Shown here piece by piece: positions 15,674-25,165 of a DNA stretch of 46,586 bases. How positions within the stretch are numbered: the stretch's first letter is position 1; the number at the start of each line of letters is the position of its first letter. A model generated the notes under the pieces. It was not told the origin of the DNA. It did not search any database and worked only from the letters and a program-made list of their open reading frames with translations. Both the position numbers and the translations under genes were made by a program. The DNA is from a virus, in IMG/VR virus record IMGVR_UViG_3300036864_000033, positions 1 to 46,586 of that record, one strand, 5' to 3'.

Positions 15674-16217
15674 TATTAAAAAACTAAATCGTCAGTTAGA
15701 ATCTCATTTTGGGATATCAACTGATGATATGTGTCCAATGTGGCGTGTCTCATGGTCAGAAGACCAATATGAAAAAAGGAAGAGTGATGTAACTGCTAGT
15801 GGAATTCAATTATTGACTCCACAAGTAATGGAGTTTAAGAAATATTCATATATTAAGGACCGATATTTACTCGAAAATTGGGTAATTGTTCCGGAATTTC
15901 AACAAAATGAACTTTGTGGTGTTAAAAAATCATATGAATGTATGTGGAATTTCTCAGATTCATTAGGTAGACCAATTATTCCTACTTTTGAAGCTTGTAA
16001 ATTCATAATTGATGCAGTAAATGCTGTTAAAGGTAAAAGTTCACTACATAGATATATTGAACCTGAGGAAAATGGTAATACTCCTGAGGCAATTGAAAAA
16101 AGAACAGATAAATTGGTTGAAGAACTGTTCGGTGATGAATCTGGACTTCTTCTTAGAACAGTAACTGGTGAGGCATCTGTAGTGCCTTCCAATTATGGAG
16201 ATGGGACAATCAAATGA
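15651..16217 (+). CDS. Unknown neck-region protein
   Basis: A 188-residue soluble protein with a Trp/Tyr-rich middle (CPMWRVSWSEDQYEKR, about 25-40, and ENWVIVPEF) and a helical C-terminus. It lies between the coat cassette and the connector genes, where head-completion or assembly proteins are usual. No recognised domain. ATGA overlap with the following gene. Confidence 0.6.
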   Translation: MPLELPSDIKKLNRQLESHFGISTDDMCPMWRVSWSEDQYEKRKSDVTASGIQLLTPQVMEFKKYSYIKDRYLLENWVIVPEFQQNELCGVKKSYECMWNFSDSLGRPIIPTFEACKFIIDAVNAVKGKSSLHRYIEPEENGNTPEAIEKRTDKLVEELFGDESGLLLRTVTGEASVVPSNYGDGTIK

Positions 16218-16906
16218 GTGTTGTAGGTGCTTTTCCTGGTCTTAATGAAAGACTTCGCAAACCTGCCCGTGGTCCAATCAATCCCTTGGATAGGGCTACT
16301 GTTGTTAGTATTTATCCTAAAGAAATTGATGAAAAGAAAGTCACTATTGAACCTGGACGGTTCATTATTCCTGCTGGTTCTTTTGATAATCCTGCTGTTC
16401 TAGTTGTTGGTCCATCATCTTGGTGGCGAGATATTGATGCTGAACAACAGCTAATTGAAATTCCTGTTTCTAGTATTCAGATTGCTGATTCTATTGTTAA
16501 GGACTATTGTAATGGAGTTCTTGGATGTGATATGGGCTCTAAGATGCCGGGTCTATTCTTCATTCCTGGTGAAATTGATTCCAAGACTGTTAAACTTAAG
16601 TATTCTGATGCGGTGAATAAGGCTGCCGCGAAGCAGAAGAATCTTTACATGGAACTAGTTCATCTTGCAGATATGCTTTGGGCTACTTCTAATGGTAATC
16701 CTCGAACTATTAATGAGGATATGCGAATTGCTGCTCGCGAACTGAATCTGAATAATAAGGATTGGTTAAAAGATTTCCAGATGGCTGCTATGGAGCGTTG
16801 CTTTGCGTGTGGTTCACTCAAGAATCCTGACTATCCTGTTTGTGCATCATGTCGTGCAATTGACCAGTCACATCCGAAGGCTAAGGATATTAAATTCGCT
16901 TCGTAG
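16214..16906 (+). CDS. Unknown protein with C-terminal zinc ribbon
   Basis: A 230-residue protein. The first part is beta-rich (IYPKEIDEKKVTIEPGRF, about 35-52). The middle is helical, and the end contains CFACGSLKNPDYPVCASC (about 197-214), a CxxC-x10-CxxC zinc-binding site. It lies in the connector region and is probably structural. Zinc ribbons also occur here in the portal, which hints at a shared way of stabilising the neck. Function not recognised. Confidence 0.65.
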   Translation: MSVVGAFPGLNERLRKPARGPINPLDRATVVSIYPKEIDEKKVTIEPGRFIIPAGSFDNPAVLVVGPSSWWRDIDAEQQLIEIPVSSIQIADSIVKDYCNGVLGCDMGSKMPGLFFIPGEIDSKTVKLKYSDAVNKAAAKQKNLYMELVHLADMLWATSNGNPRTINEDMRIAARELNLNNKDWLKDFQMAAMERCFACGSLKNPDYPVCASCRAIDQSHPKAKDIKFAS

Positions 16907-16913
16907 GTGAATC

Positions 16914-17615
16914 ATGGCTGCTGTAGACCTAGTTGCACAAACGGTTATGGATGCTGCTGTATCCTTGCTTAATGATACCGCTAAGACTAACTATGGTTAC
17001 GCAGTCCAAGTTCCATATATTAACATTGCATTGGCTGAACTACAGGAAATTTTTGAGCTTAACAATATTTCTTGCACAGATATTGTCTCTGCTATCATTG
17101 CTATGTCTATTGGTGATACTACTATTTCTTACAACGCTGTGGGTCAGCCTGCATTACCATCTGATATGATTGAGCCTCAACAAGTGTGGGAAAGTCAACA
17201 TAGTCAGAATATTTGGACTCCAATGACTCGTAGACTATTTCTTCCACATTATTTGGAAGGAATTAATACGAATATGTTCTTAGTTTATGTTTGGCAGAAT
17301 AATACAATTCAGGTTCTTCCTGCTACTCAAGCTAATGATATTAAAATTGATTATACACGTAATCTATTTAGTCCTGTAGTTGACCAGAGTTCTATTATTA
17401 ATGTAATAAATGGTCAGACTTTCCTTGAATTTAGAACTGCTGGTCTTATGGCAGAATTTATTGAAAGAAATATTACTTCTTCTCAATCATTGAATAATCA
17501 AGCACTTCTCGCACTTGACCGTTCAGTAGGAATTGGTGTTAAAGGTAAGCAGAAAATTACTGTTAGACGTAGACCCTTTCGCTCAGCCTATAAGCGTAGG
17601 GGGTATATCGGATGA
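16914..17615 (+). CDS. Head-tail adaptor / tail tubular protein A-like
   Basis: A 233-residue protein, helical at the N-terminus (VMDAAVSLLND, YAVQVPYINIALAELQEIF), beta-rich in the centre, and ending in a strongly basic tail (RRRPFRSAYKRRGYIG). This resembles the gatekeeper or adaptor ring beneath the portal of short-tailed phages. The next gene resembles the nozzle protein, and the two are joined by an ATGA overlap. AGGTGA precedes the ATG. The assignment rests on layout and order rather than on a motif. Confidence 0.6.
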   Translation: MAAVDLVAQTVMDAAVSLLNDTAKTNYGYAVQVPYINIALAELQEIFELNNISCTDIVSAIIAMSIGDTTISYNAVGQPALPSDMIEPQQVWESQHSQNIWTPMTRRLFLPHYLEGINTNMFLVYVWQNNTIQVLPATQANDIKIDYTRNLFSPVVDQSSIINVINGQTFLEFRTAGLMAEFIERNITSSQSLNNQALLALDRSVGIGVKGKQKITVRRRPFRSAYKRRGYIG

Positions 17616-19111
17616 GAGATCATAGTCCTATAGTTCTTGAACAATTCAATGGCTTGTGGGATCGTGGTGATAAAGAAGAAGTCCCTCTAGACCATTTTAC
17701 TGAATGTGTTAATCTTAAGTTTGTAGGTTCCTCCGCATTTGGTTCGCGGGATGGAATTGGTAGACATCAGGAAGTAGCATCTCCACTTTCTCATATTCTT
17801 AGGATGTATAATTATCCTACTACGGATAAGAATACACTTCTAGTTCTTGTTGCAGGTGGTAATATTTTCCATGTAGTGGATAAAACCACTATTTTTGGAC
17901 CTGTTCTTACAATTCCTACTATGACAGATTTTGGATTCGTTCCTTATGGTGGTAGAGCTTATATCACCCCTTTCACTACAGAACTAATTAGTGGATTGAA
18001 CAGAGAAAGAGGACTCCAAAATGAATTTCTTTATGTTTATAAAGGTGATGGCACTACAGCTAGACGCGCGGGTGGAGCTGGGCCTACAGTTACTATTACT
18101 CCTGCTATTGGTGCTGGTGGTCTTACGGATGCTGGGCTACACATCTTTGGGTATGTTTATGAAACCGACACCGGATACCTCACCAAGCCGGCCGGACTCG
18201 TGGCTTTTACTACTCTTGCTAATTTTTCTGTTAACTTTACTAACGTCGCTAATTCACCCAATTCATTTGTGGTGAAGAAGCATATTGTTGCTTCTAAAGT
18301 TATTCAATCATATGATGGAAATGTAGAAGGGTATGACCTATTTTTCATCCCTGGCGCGACTATTCCCAATAACACAGTTACATTCCTTAATGGAATTTCT
18401 TTCTTTGATGCTGACCTACTTCTTGATGCTACTCACTTACTTGATAATTTTGACAATATTCCTGCTGGTGTTGGACTTACTACTTATCATAATCGGTTAG
18501 TTATTTATACTGAATATGCTAATATTTCTACTGTTCGTGTATCATCTGTGGGTGAACCTGAAGCATTTAATCAGATTACAGGAATACTTCAGGTGCCACC
18601 TGATGGAAATCCTATTACTAATGCAGCTGAAATGAGAGATATTCTTTATGTCACAAAGAGAAATAAAACTGTTTCATTCGTTGACAATGACGATGACCCA
18701 ACAGCATGGCCTCTTACTATTATCGATAATGGTATGGGTGCTGGAGTTCATTCTATTGCTACTGTTTTGGATGCTGGTGAAAGTAATATCGATTTTCTAA
18801 TTATTGGTTCTTATAAGGGTCTTACACTTTTTAATGGTAGATTTATTTCACCCGAATTAACTAATAAGATTCAATCTACATGGCTCGCTCAAGATTTTAA
18901 GAATAATTTTAGGCGAATTCAAATTGTAAATGATACTGTTAATCAAAATATTTATTACGTTACAACTGACCGTAATGTTATGTATATCAATTATAGTAAT
19001 GGATTGGACCCTAAGAATATTAGATTTTGTCCTTGGACATTCGACACCAAGGTCAATACCTTGGCACTGATTAATGTCAGTGAACTTCTTCTTGGTTGCG
19101 ACCAGTTATAG
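17612..19111 (+). CDS. Tail nozzle / tubular protein B-like
   Basis: A 499-residue beta-rich protein beginning RDHSPIVLEQFNGLWDRG, with CVNLKF and SRDGIGRHQ, phrases common to podovirus tail proteins that describe a small beta-propeller nozzle. Repeated strands with hydrophobic-Asn-Gly turns run through the whole chain. It would extend the tail below the adaptor encoded just upstream. AGGGGG precedes the overlapping ATGA start. Confidence 0.6.
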   Translation: MRDHSPIVLEQFNGLWDRGDKEEVPLDHFTECVNLKFVGSSAFGSRDGIGRHQEVASPLSHILRMYNYPTTDKNTLLVLVAGGNIFHVVDKTTIFGPVLTIPTMTDFGFVPYGGRAYITPFTTELISGLNRERGLQNEFLYVYKGDGTTARRAGGAGPTVTITPAIGAGGLTDAGLHIFGYVYETDTGYLTKPAGLVAFTTLANFSVNFTNVANSPNSFVVKKHIVASKVIQSYDGNVEGYDLFFIPGATIPNNTVTFLNGISFFDADLLLDATHLLDNFDNIPAGVGLTTYHNRLVIYTEYANISTVRVSSVGEPEAFNQITGILQVPPDGNPITNAAEMRDILYVTKRNKTVSFVDNDDDPTAWPLTIIDNGMGAGVHSIATVLDAGESNIDFLIIGSYKGLTLFNGRFISPELTNKIQSTWLAQDFKNNFRRIQIVNDTVNQNIYYVTTDRNVMYINYSNGLDPKNIRFCPWTFDTKVNTLALINVSELLLGCDQL

Positions 19112-19118
19112 GTGACAT

Positions 19119-19526
19119 ATGGGACAAGTAGTTCCGGATTCCCAGGAATCTGAAGTTATTAATAATCGTCTAAATACAGCTTTGACTCTTAGGTTATATG
19201 GAAATAATAAGATTCCCGCGCATGGTGACTCGACTGCGGGTTATACCGAAATTATTGGTGGTGGTTATGTTACTAAGCCACTTACATTCGCTAATTGGGT
19301 TATCACTATTGGGGAACCAACAGTAGCTGTATATCCATTCCAATCATGGACCTTTACTGATATTATTAATGCTCCCGGAACTGTTTATGGTTACTATATT
19401 ACTCGTGATTCTGATAATGCTCTTATGTGGGCTGAGAGATTTCCCTCTGGAGTAATTCCATTTGCACCTCAGACAGGTAGCATTATTCGTATTATTCCGC
19501 GTTATTCTGTTCAGAGTCAGTTCTAA
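19119..19526 (+). CDS. Small tail-associated protein
   Basis: A 135-residue beta-rich protein with conserved-looking Trp/Pro segments (LTFANWVITIGEPTVAVYPFQ) and an aromatic C-terminus. It has AGGTGA before the ATG and ends in a TAATG overlap with the large tail protein, so it is likely co-assembled with it. Similar small proteins are encoded between nozzle and fibre genes in other phages. No named family. Confidence 0.6.
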   Translation: MGQVVPDSQESEVINNRLNTALTLRLYGNNKIPAHGDSTAGYTEIIGGGYVTKPLTFANWVITIGEPTVAVYPFQSWTFTDIINAPGTVYGYYITRDSDNALMWAERFPSGVIPFAPQTGSIIRIIPRYSVQSQF

Positions 19527-22363
19527 TGGCTAGAATATCTTACGTTGACTTCGCGGCCTATTTCACTGATGAAGCTGAATATCAGCTTGCCCTAGCTATT
19601 TCTGAAGGCAAGGGAATGATTTATGCTAGTCCATTTGAAATTTCTGGAATATTTGGTATGCCCTGGCCACCTCCAGGTGGTGCTATTACTGAAGGTTCAC
19701 ATGGATTGATTGGTTATCCTCCATTCACTCTTGGTGTTCCTCCTGTTCAAATTAGTGCTCCTAATCCATCCGGTATATTTATGGATGGAACTGTTCCTCA
19801 AGTAATTGTTCCTGCTCAAGCTGGTAATCCTGCTTCAGTATTCCCTGCGAGTGCTGAACCTACTACTTTTAGGTGGTGTTGCACTCTTCAATTTATGAAT
19901 TTTAATGCTACTTCTGCTCCTACAGTTACTCCTATTCCACCCCGCCGCTGGATTACTGGATTTGAATTACTTGAACCTAATGAAGGTGGTTTTACTACAC
20001 CTGGTAAGAATTCTTGTAGGGATTCTTCGCGAACTATTGATGGATTTGGTATGCCTTTTAGGGGGCAGAATAATTCAAATACAATGACTAGGAGAGTTGC
20101 TGAATATATTGCAGCATTCACTCCACATACTTCATGGGAAAGATTTTATCTACGCGCGAGGGTCTATCCTACACTAGGTTCGATGGGAATTTGGCGATGT
20201 GATGGTAATCCACTAGCTAATCCTGGAATGGGATTGAAAATTAGCACTAGTGGAGCATTGGAAATTTATGCAATTAGTAATTTTCTAGTTCAGACTCTTA
20301 TTGCTACTATACCAGCTGCATTTCCTATTAATGAATGGACTAGAATTGACCTTCTCTTGAAGTATGATTCAGGAGTAGGAACTAATGGAGGAATGAGAAC
20401 TTATCTAAATGGAGTTCTCGTTAATACTCATACTAATAGTTCTGGAAATAATATGAATGAAACTACTTTCCATCTTGGTTCACAGCTTGGAAAGTGGGAT
20501 GGACCTTCTGATAACGTAATTGAACTTGATTTTGATGATTGGATTTGTGCTGATGTTCCTAATATTCTAGGTGTTGAGTCTCTTGATTCTGTCGATTGGT
20601 ATATTGGTAGTCATGTTGTTCAGGCTAATTGTGATTCAGCTACTCTAGGAACTTGGGCTGGTTCGCGAGGTGTTCTAAATCAGGGTATTGCACCACAGAA
20701 ACAGTCTAATTCAACTCTTACTAATTCTACTTCAGGTGCAGTGCTTGAAGGATTAACTGATTATTCTGATGATTCTCTTACTGTAGGTGTAGTTGCAGGT
20801 GTAGTTGCTGCTGTAGTTGGTCAAACTTCTAGCGTGAATTTGGGCACTGATGGTCAACTTGGTTATAAAATTGCAGGTGGAGCTGCTGTATTAGCTACGG
20901 TTAATCAGTCAAGTAGTCCAACTGCCACATCGGTTCTTTATAGACCTAGTAGTGATTTGCCGGGTGTAATTGAACCTTTTAGTGTTGTCAAATCTAAATC
21001 TGCTGATGCAAATCTTGACACTACATTTTCACTACAAGCTACTGTTGAACAAATTGGTGTATGGGGTCCAGAAGATGACCCATCATTTGAAGAACCTGTA
21101 ACTAGAGTAGGATTTCTACATAACTGTCACTATGCTAAATCAATGTGGGGTTATATCCCCGCGACTCCTTATTCACCGGTTTTCGCTGTAGGTGCAACTT
21201 ATGTAGGTAATGGAACGTATCAGGAAATTCTACTTCCTGGTCCGTGTCATTTCCTATTTATTCGTGCTACTACTGGTGCTCCAACTGCTCCTGTAATTTT
21301 TCATGGTGGAATGATTGCTCCCCACATGGGTGGTATTACTAGAGATGCTAATCCACAGGTTAGAGTGTGGGCAGATATTAATGGAGTTTGTAAATTCTCA
21401 GTAAATGGAACTAATATCAATTGTAATTCAAATACTATAGTTTATCAGTATTTTGCATTTTGTGATCCTGGAATGAGATTTACTCTTTCTGGAGTATATT
21501 CTCATGGGAGTGCTCTATCTTCCTTTACTAATATATTGCTTGATGATTCCTTCCTTGCTGGAATGGGATTCATTACTTCAGAAACTATGACTGGAACTCC
21601 TGATGGAACTGATAATTCCTATGTAAAGGGTCCAGGTAGCACTAGTAATAATGGTAATCTACTTCAGGGTGGTAGCCAAATTACTAATTTTGGTTCCTTT
21701 GGAGTAGGAACATTTACTAGTCAACAGGGTATTCACTTCGGGGTTGAACAGATTGCATATAGTCTCTGGCGTTCTACTGAGGAGAACTGTCCAAATGTAA
21801 TGGCACAAATTTTCTCATATACTGGTAATGGTGCTGGAGCTAGAGTAATTCCTCTTACTCCCGCGGCCGGTAGATTTCCACTATTCGCGATGGTTATTCC
21901 TACTACTGCTGGTGGCGCGGTATTTCGTGACCCAACTCATTCAGGTGCTAATAGCACAACTATTGGTGGTATGTCTACTACTGTTAATGGTATTACAGCT
22001 GGTGGAATTGATACTATCACTGTAGCATCCACTCTGAACACTAATGGTGTGGTTTATAATGTATTTGTAATTCCAGGAGATACACTTGGCTGGAATAACG
22101 GCACTTATTACCCTTCTGATTGTGTTCCTCCTGATGGTCCGTATGAAGACCCTGAGCCTCTTCAAGGTGTCAATGTTCTTGGTAATGGCGGACTTACTCT
22201 TGGCGGTGTGCCGTCACTTACTCTCTTAAAAGATATTTCTGGTATTTATACACTTATTCCTGGGAAACTAAATGATACATTAATTGATAGACAAACTGGA
22301 CAGCCGAGTGTAGATGTAGAAATTCCTGACCCCACCTTCAAGACAGGATATATTGGTGGCTAA
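19526..22363 (+). CDS. Large tail protein with LamG/concanavalin-like domain
   Basis: A 945-residue tail protein. A short helical N-terminus is followed by beta-rich modules. Residues of about 200-345 (FYLRARVYPTLGSMGIWR, INEWTRIDLLLKYDSG, YLNGVLVNT) show the pattern of a LamG/concanavalin-like sugar-binding sandwich. Later modules are Gly/Thr/Asn-rich and end in a short conserved tail. Position after the tail ring and before the fibre gene suggests a receptor-binding or central tail component. No hydrolase motif was seen. Confidence 0.65.
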   Translation: MARISYVDFAAYFTDEAEYQLALAISEGKGMIYASPFEISGIFGMPWPPPGGAITEGSHGLIGYPPFTLGVPPVQISAPNPSGIFMDGTVPQVIVPAQAGNPASVFPASAEPTTFRWCCTLQFMNFNATSAPTVTPIPPRRWITGFELLEPNEGGFTTPGKNSCRDSSRTIDGFGMPFRGQNNSNTMTRRVAEYIAAFTPHTSWERFYLRARVYPTLGSMGIWRCDGNPLANPGMGLKISTSGALEIYAISNFLVQTLIATIPAAFPINEWTRIDLLLKYDSGVGTNGGMRTYLNGVLVNTHTNSSGNNMNETTFHLGSQLGKWDGPSDNVIELDFDDWICADVPNILGVESLDSVDWYIGSHVVQANCDSATLGTWAGSRGVLNQGIAPQKQSNSTLTNSTSGAVLEGLTDYSDDSLTVGVVAGVVAAVVGQTSSVNLGTDGQLGYKIAGGAAVLATVNQSSSPTATSVLYRPSSDLPGVIEPFSVVKSKSADANLDTTFSLQATVEQIGVWGPEDDPSFEEPVTRVGFLHNCHYAKSMWGYIPATPYSPVFAVGATYVGNGTYQEILLPGPCHFLFIRATTGAPTAPVIFHGGMIAPHMGGITRDANPQVRVWADINGVCKFSVNGTNINCNSNTIVYQYFAFCDPGMRFTLSGVYSHGSALSSFTNILLDDSFLAGMGFITSETMTGTPDGTDNSYVKGPGSTSNNGNLLQGGSQITNFGSFGVGTFTSQQGIHFGVEQIAYSLWRSTEENCPNVMAQIFSYTGNGAGARVIPLTPAAGRFPLFAMVIPTTAGGAVFRDPTHSGANSTTIGGMSTTVNGITAGGIDTITVASTLNTNGVVYNVFVIPGDTLGWNNGTYYPSDCVPPDGPYEDPEPLQGVNVLGNGGLTLGGVPSLTLLKDISGIYTLIPGKLNDTLIDRQTGQPSVDVEIPDPTFKTGYIGG

Positions 22364-22646
22364 GAAAAGTGGGCCAGAACAAGAACATCATATTGTAGGA
22401 GTTAGACTCCGCATCACTGGCGGGGGTAACTTTTTAATGCGTCTTGAAGGACTAGATAACATTACTAATCAGGAATTAGCTTCACTCCCTATCACTTCTA
22501 CTAATCGAATTGAACCTACTCGATTGTCTAATTATCAATCTCAGAGAACTAGACTATTTGGTAGAGTTGAAGAAATAAATGAAAACTTTCTAATTCGTAG
22601 AATTATCATATTTGCTAAACCAGTTGCTATGGAATACCCAATGTGA
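22356..22646 (+). CDS. Small tail-region protein
   Basis: A 96-residue protein of beta/alpha character (HHIVGVRLRITGGGNFLMRLEG). It starts inside the end of the large tail gene. GTG at 22356 is preferred over TTG at 22353 because AGGA is seven bases away from it. Probably a fibre adaptor or chaperone, inferred from position only. Confidence 0.6.
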   Translation: MAKKSGPEQEHHIVGVRLRITGGGNFLMRLEGLDNITNQELASLPITSTNRIEPTRLSNYQSQRTRLFGRVEEINENFLIRRIIIFAKPVAMEYPM

Positions 22647-22656
22647 GAATTAAGAA

Positions 22657-23751
22657 ATGGCTCTAAATCCACAAGGTTTTGCGAGGCTTAAATCTCAACT
22701 ATTAAATACTGGTCTAAGTCAGAAGGACCATCCATTATATCAGGTAATTAATCAATTAATTGATAATCTACAGGATACAGCTAATGAACTAGCTGCTGCA
22801 ACTGGAAGTAGTAGTGGAGGTGGTGGACTAGCTGCTGCCAGTTACTATACAAAAGATATTGAAGGAGCACTACCTAATTCTAGACAATTACTTCCTGGTC
22901 AAGGAATTGAATTTCAACATTCACCAAATGGTAGAACTGTAATTCATACTGCTTTACCTTTAATGATTGATAATAATGAAGAATCTGAAATAGGATTAAT
23001 GGGGCCACCTGGTATACAAGGACCGCGAGGTGCTACAAGTTCACCAGCATCTGCTCCATATTGGTTTGAAGAAAGTAATGAGAATATTGAATTATTTCCT
23101 TTAATCAGTCTAAATAATCCAGGATTAATTCCTGAAGCTGCTTTACATAATGATAATCTTCTAGCTCGTGTTGCTGATACAGAAACTATTAGTGGCGCGT
23201 GGACATTTACAGCTGGTATTACTACATTCGATGCTAATACTCCACAAGCTGTATGGAGAGATTCAGGTGGAGGTTCTAATGAGAAATATTGGCGATTTTT
23301 GATTTTCTCAGGAACTCGATTTATTATCCAAGTTCTTGATGATAGTTTTGCAGGTGCTTCAAGTGTAATGGATTGGGTTAGAACTGGAGCTACTCCACTA
23401 TATACAAGAAATTTTGCAGGGGTAGTAAATCAAAGTTTAGTATCAGTTTCATTAACAGCAGACCAAACTGCATGGAATCCTACCGGACTTGGTTCTACTT
23501 TCTATTTTTCAGTAACTCCTACTGCTGCATGGGTTATTAAAGGAATTGTTGCTCAAACTGCTGGAATGATTATTACAATTGTAAATATGAGTAATTTTGC
23601 ACTTCAATTCAATCATGAAGATGCTGGAGCAACTGCGGCAAATAGAATTTATGCACCTTTATCATCTAATTTTACTATTAATCAATATCAAGTAGTATCT
23701 TTCTTCTATGACTCAATTCTTAGTAGATGGATGAAACTAAGTTGGTCATAA
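22657..23751 (+). CDS. Fibre-like protein with a collagen-like linker
   Basis: A 364-residue protein with a helical, virion-attaching N-terminus, a Ser/Gly linker (about 49-56), a short collagen-like stretch GPPGIQGPRG (about 113-122), the fibre phrase LLARVADTETISGAWTFTAG (about 168-187), and a C-terminal beta module (about 258-364) related to 14463-15065. Collagen-like repeats and the TISGAWTF motif are typical of phage tail fibres. It would carry the host-binding tip. Confidence 0.7.
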   Translation: MALNPQGFARLKSQLLNTGLSQKDHPLYQVINQLIDNLQDTANELAAATGSSSGGGGLAAASYYTKDIEGALPNSRQLLPGQGIEFQHSPNGRTVIHTALPLMIDNNEESEIGLMGPPGIQGPRGATSSPASAPYWFEESNENIELFPLISLNNPGLIPEAALHNDNLLARVADTETISGAWTFTAGITTFDANTPQAVWRDSGGGSNEKYWRFLIFSGTRFIIQVLDDSFAGASSVMDWVRTGATPLYTRNFAGVVNQSLVSVSLTADQTAWNPTGLGSTFYFSVTPTAAWVIKGIVAQTAGMIITIVNMSNFALQFNHEDAGATAANRIYAPLSSNFTINQYQVVSFFYDSILSRWMKLSWS

Positions 23752-23780
23752 TTGTTGGTCATAATCAGGGGAAATAAAAC

Positions 23781-24074
23781 ATGAGCATTGGCATTACAGT
23801 TGGCAAGAGCGAAATTGATAGTCGAATGGGCCAATTAGCTCGTGACTATCAGAAAGTATTTCGAGATTTAGCTATTCTTAAAAGTTATTTTGATGCTACT
23901 GCTGACCCAACTCTTGTAGCACTTGGATATACAGCCGGTGAAGTAGCTATTTTGAAATCAGCAATCGCGGATTTGAATCAGTTGTATGATATTTCGCGAG
24001 GTGCTGTTAATCTTGCTGTTATTAAAGATTTTAATGCATTTGTTAGACAACTTTGGGGAGTAGGAGCACAGTAA
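23781..24074 (+). CDS. Small helical virion-region protein
   Basis: A 97-residue all-helical protein with GGGGAAA upstream of the ATG. It is coupled to the next gene by a TAATG overlap. It contains QKVFRDLAILKSYFD and a central Gly/Ala segment. Similar proteins occur beside fibre genes in other phages, without known function. Confidence 0.6.
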   Translation: MSIGITVGKSEIDSRMGQLARDYQKVFRDLAILKSYFDATADPTLVALGYTAGEVAILKSAIADLNQLYDISRGAVNLAVIKDFNAFVRQLWGVGAQ

Positions 24075-24400
24075 TGCCTCGCATCGCTAAAAGATTAGCT
24101 GGACCTGCTCAAGTAAGTAATGCTGCGGCTACTAAGTATACTGTGCCGTCAGTTACTAAGACAATTATTCGTCATATTCATATTCAGAATCCATCTGGTT
24201 CCGCCGTAACATTTACTGCATCAATTGGTGCTGACGCGGCAGGAACTAGAATCTTTGATGCGTATAGTATTCCAGCGAATTCAATTCTTGACCATTTCTG
24301 TTATTATGTGTTGGATGCCGCTGAAATTTTCCAGGCATTCGCGGGCACTAATAATATTCTAGTTCTTACCATTGATGGTGATGAAAGTGTCCTCGGTTAA
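24074..24400 (+). CDS. Small beta protein near fibre genes
   Basis: A 108-residue beta-rich protein with TKYTVPSVTKTIIRHIHIQN and GADAAGTRIFDAYSIP, a pattern I associate with widespread phage proteins encoded near tail-fibre genes and thought to be virion components. The start was placed at the TAATG overlap (24074) rather than at an upstream in-frame ATG. Confidence 0.65.
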   Translation: MPRIAKRLAGPAQVSNAAATKYTVPSVTKTIIRHIHIQNPSGSAVTFTASIGADAAGTRIFDAYSIPANSILDHFCYYVLDAAEIFQAFAGTNNILVLTIDGDESVLG

Positions 24401-24788
24401 TGGTCCCACTGAACATCTCACTTGGAATGAGTTAGCTTGTAAAGATGGAACTAGTTATCCCCATAAATTTGTAGAGGATGGACGAGTTTACAGATTAGCT
24501 CAAGTATTTGAGAATATTAGAAAGAGTCTTGGTGATGGTTCTATTAAAATTCATTCTGCTTATCGCACTGTTGATTATAATCGTAAGGTGGGTGGTAAAC
24601 CTAATAGTTATCACTTACAGGGAATGGCATTAGATATTGCTCATTCATCTGCAACACCTAAAAGTGTTCAGAAATTTATTCAACTTAATTGGATGGAACT
24701 AGGAGTAAGAGGACTAGGTATTTATACTACTTTTACTCATATTGACATTAGACCTACTCAGAATATTGTGATTTGGGATGGTCCATGA
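24381..24788 (+). CDS. Endolysin, M15 family peptidase
   Basis: A D-Ala-D-Ala carboxypeptidase or L-Ala-D-Glu type peptidase that cleaves peptidoglycan cross-links for lysis. The 135 residues begin with HLTWNELACKDG, a phrase common at the start of phage M15 enzymes. They contain the zinc motif SYHLQGMALDI (His and Asp ligands) and the second metal site FTHIDIRP near the C-terminus. No signal peptide is present, so export would need a holin. ATGs at 24375 and 24381 are both possible starts; neither has a strong ribosome site. Confidence 0.85.
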   Translation: MKVSSVNGPTEHLTWNELACKDGTSYPHKFVEDGRVYRLAQVFENIRKSLGDGSIKIHSAYRTVDYNRKVGGKPNSYHLQGMALDIAHSSATPKSVQKFIQLNWMELGVRGLGIYTTFTHIDIRPTQNIVIWDGP

Positions 24789-25165
24789 TGCATTATAGAA
24801 GAATGGAATTAAGTGATATTAGACGAATAAAAGAGCTACATGATAAATATTATTCTGAATTTGAATTTCCTAATTTCTTCTCTAATTATCTCTGTAGATA
24901 TGTAATTCTTGATGAAAATGATGATATAGTTATAGCAGGTGGCGTTGAACCAATTGCTGAACAAATTTTAGTTACTAATCAAGAAAAGAGTAGAATTAAA
25001 ATTGGACGTGCTCTAATTCGTTCTAAAGATATTGGAATGCAAGCATGTCGAACTAATGGAATCCATGAACTTCATGCGTTCGTTAAGAATAATGAATACG
25101 CTGACCACTTGATTCAACATGGATTCACAGAACGTAGTAGAGCATTAAGTCTGAGGGTGCCATAA
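24785..25165 (+). CDS. GNAT-like acetyltransferase
   Basis: A 126-residue protein starting in an ATGA overlap with the endolysin. It opens with YRRMELSDIRRIKELHDKYY, typical of GNAT strand 1 and helix 1. A strand with VIAGGVEPI follows, then KIGRALIRSKDIG in the place of the acetyl-CoA loop and LHAFVKNNEYADHLIQHGF, the usual end of the fold. The Q/RxxGxG/A loop is degenerate, so activity is unproven. Phage GNAT proteins near virion genes may modify virion or host proteins. Confidence 0.6.
   Translation: MMHYRRMELSDIRRIKELHDKYYSEFEFPNFFSNYLCRYVILDENDDIVIAGGVEPIAEQILVTNQEKSRIKIGRALIRSKDIGMQACRTNGIHELHAFVKNNEYADHLIQHGFTERSRALSLRVP

Noticed and set aside
24773-24787. Longer start of the acetyltransferase-like gene at 24773
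   Set aside because: It would overlap the endolysin by 16 bases without a ribosome site; the ATGA junction at 24785 matches the pattern of the genome.
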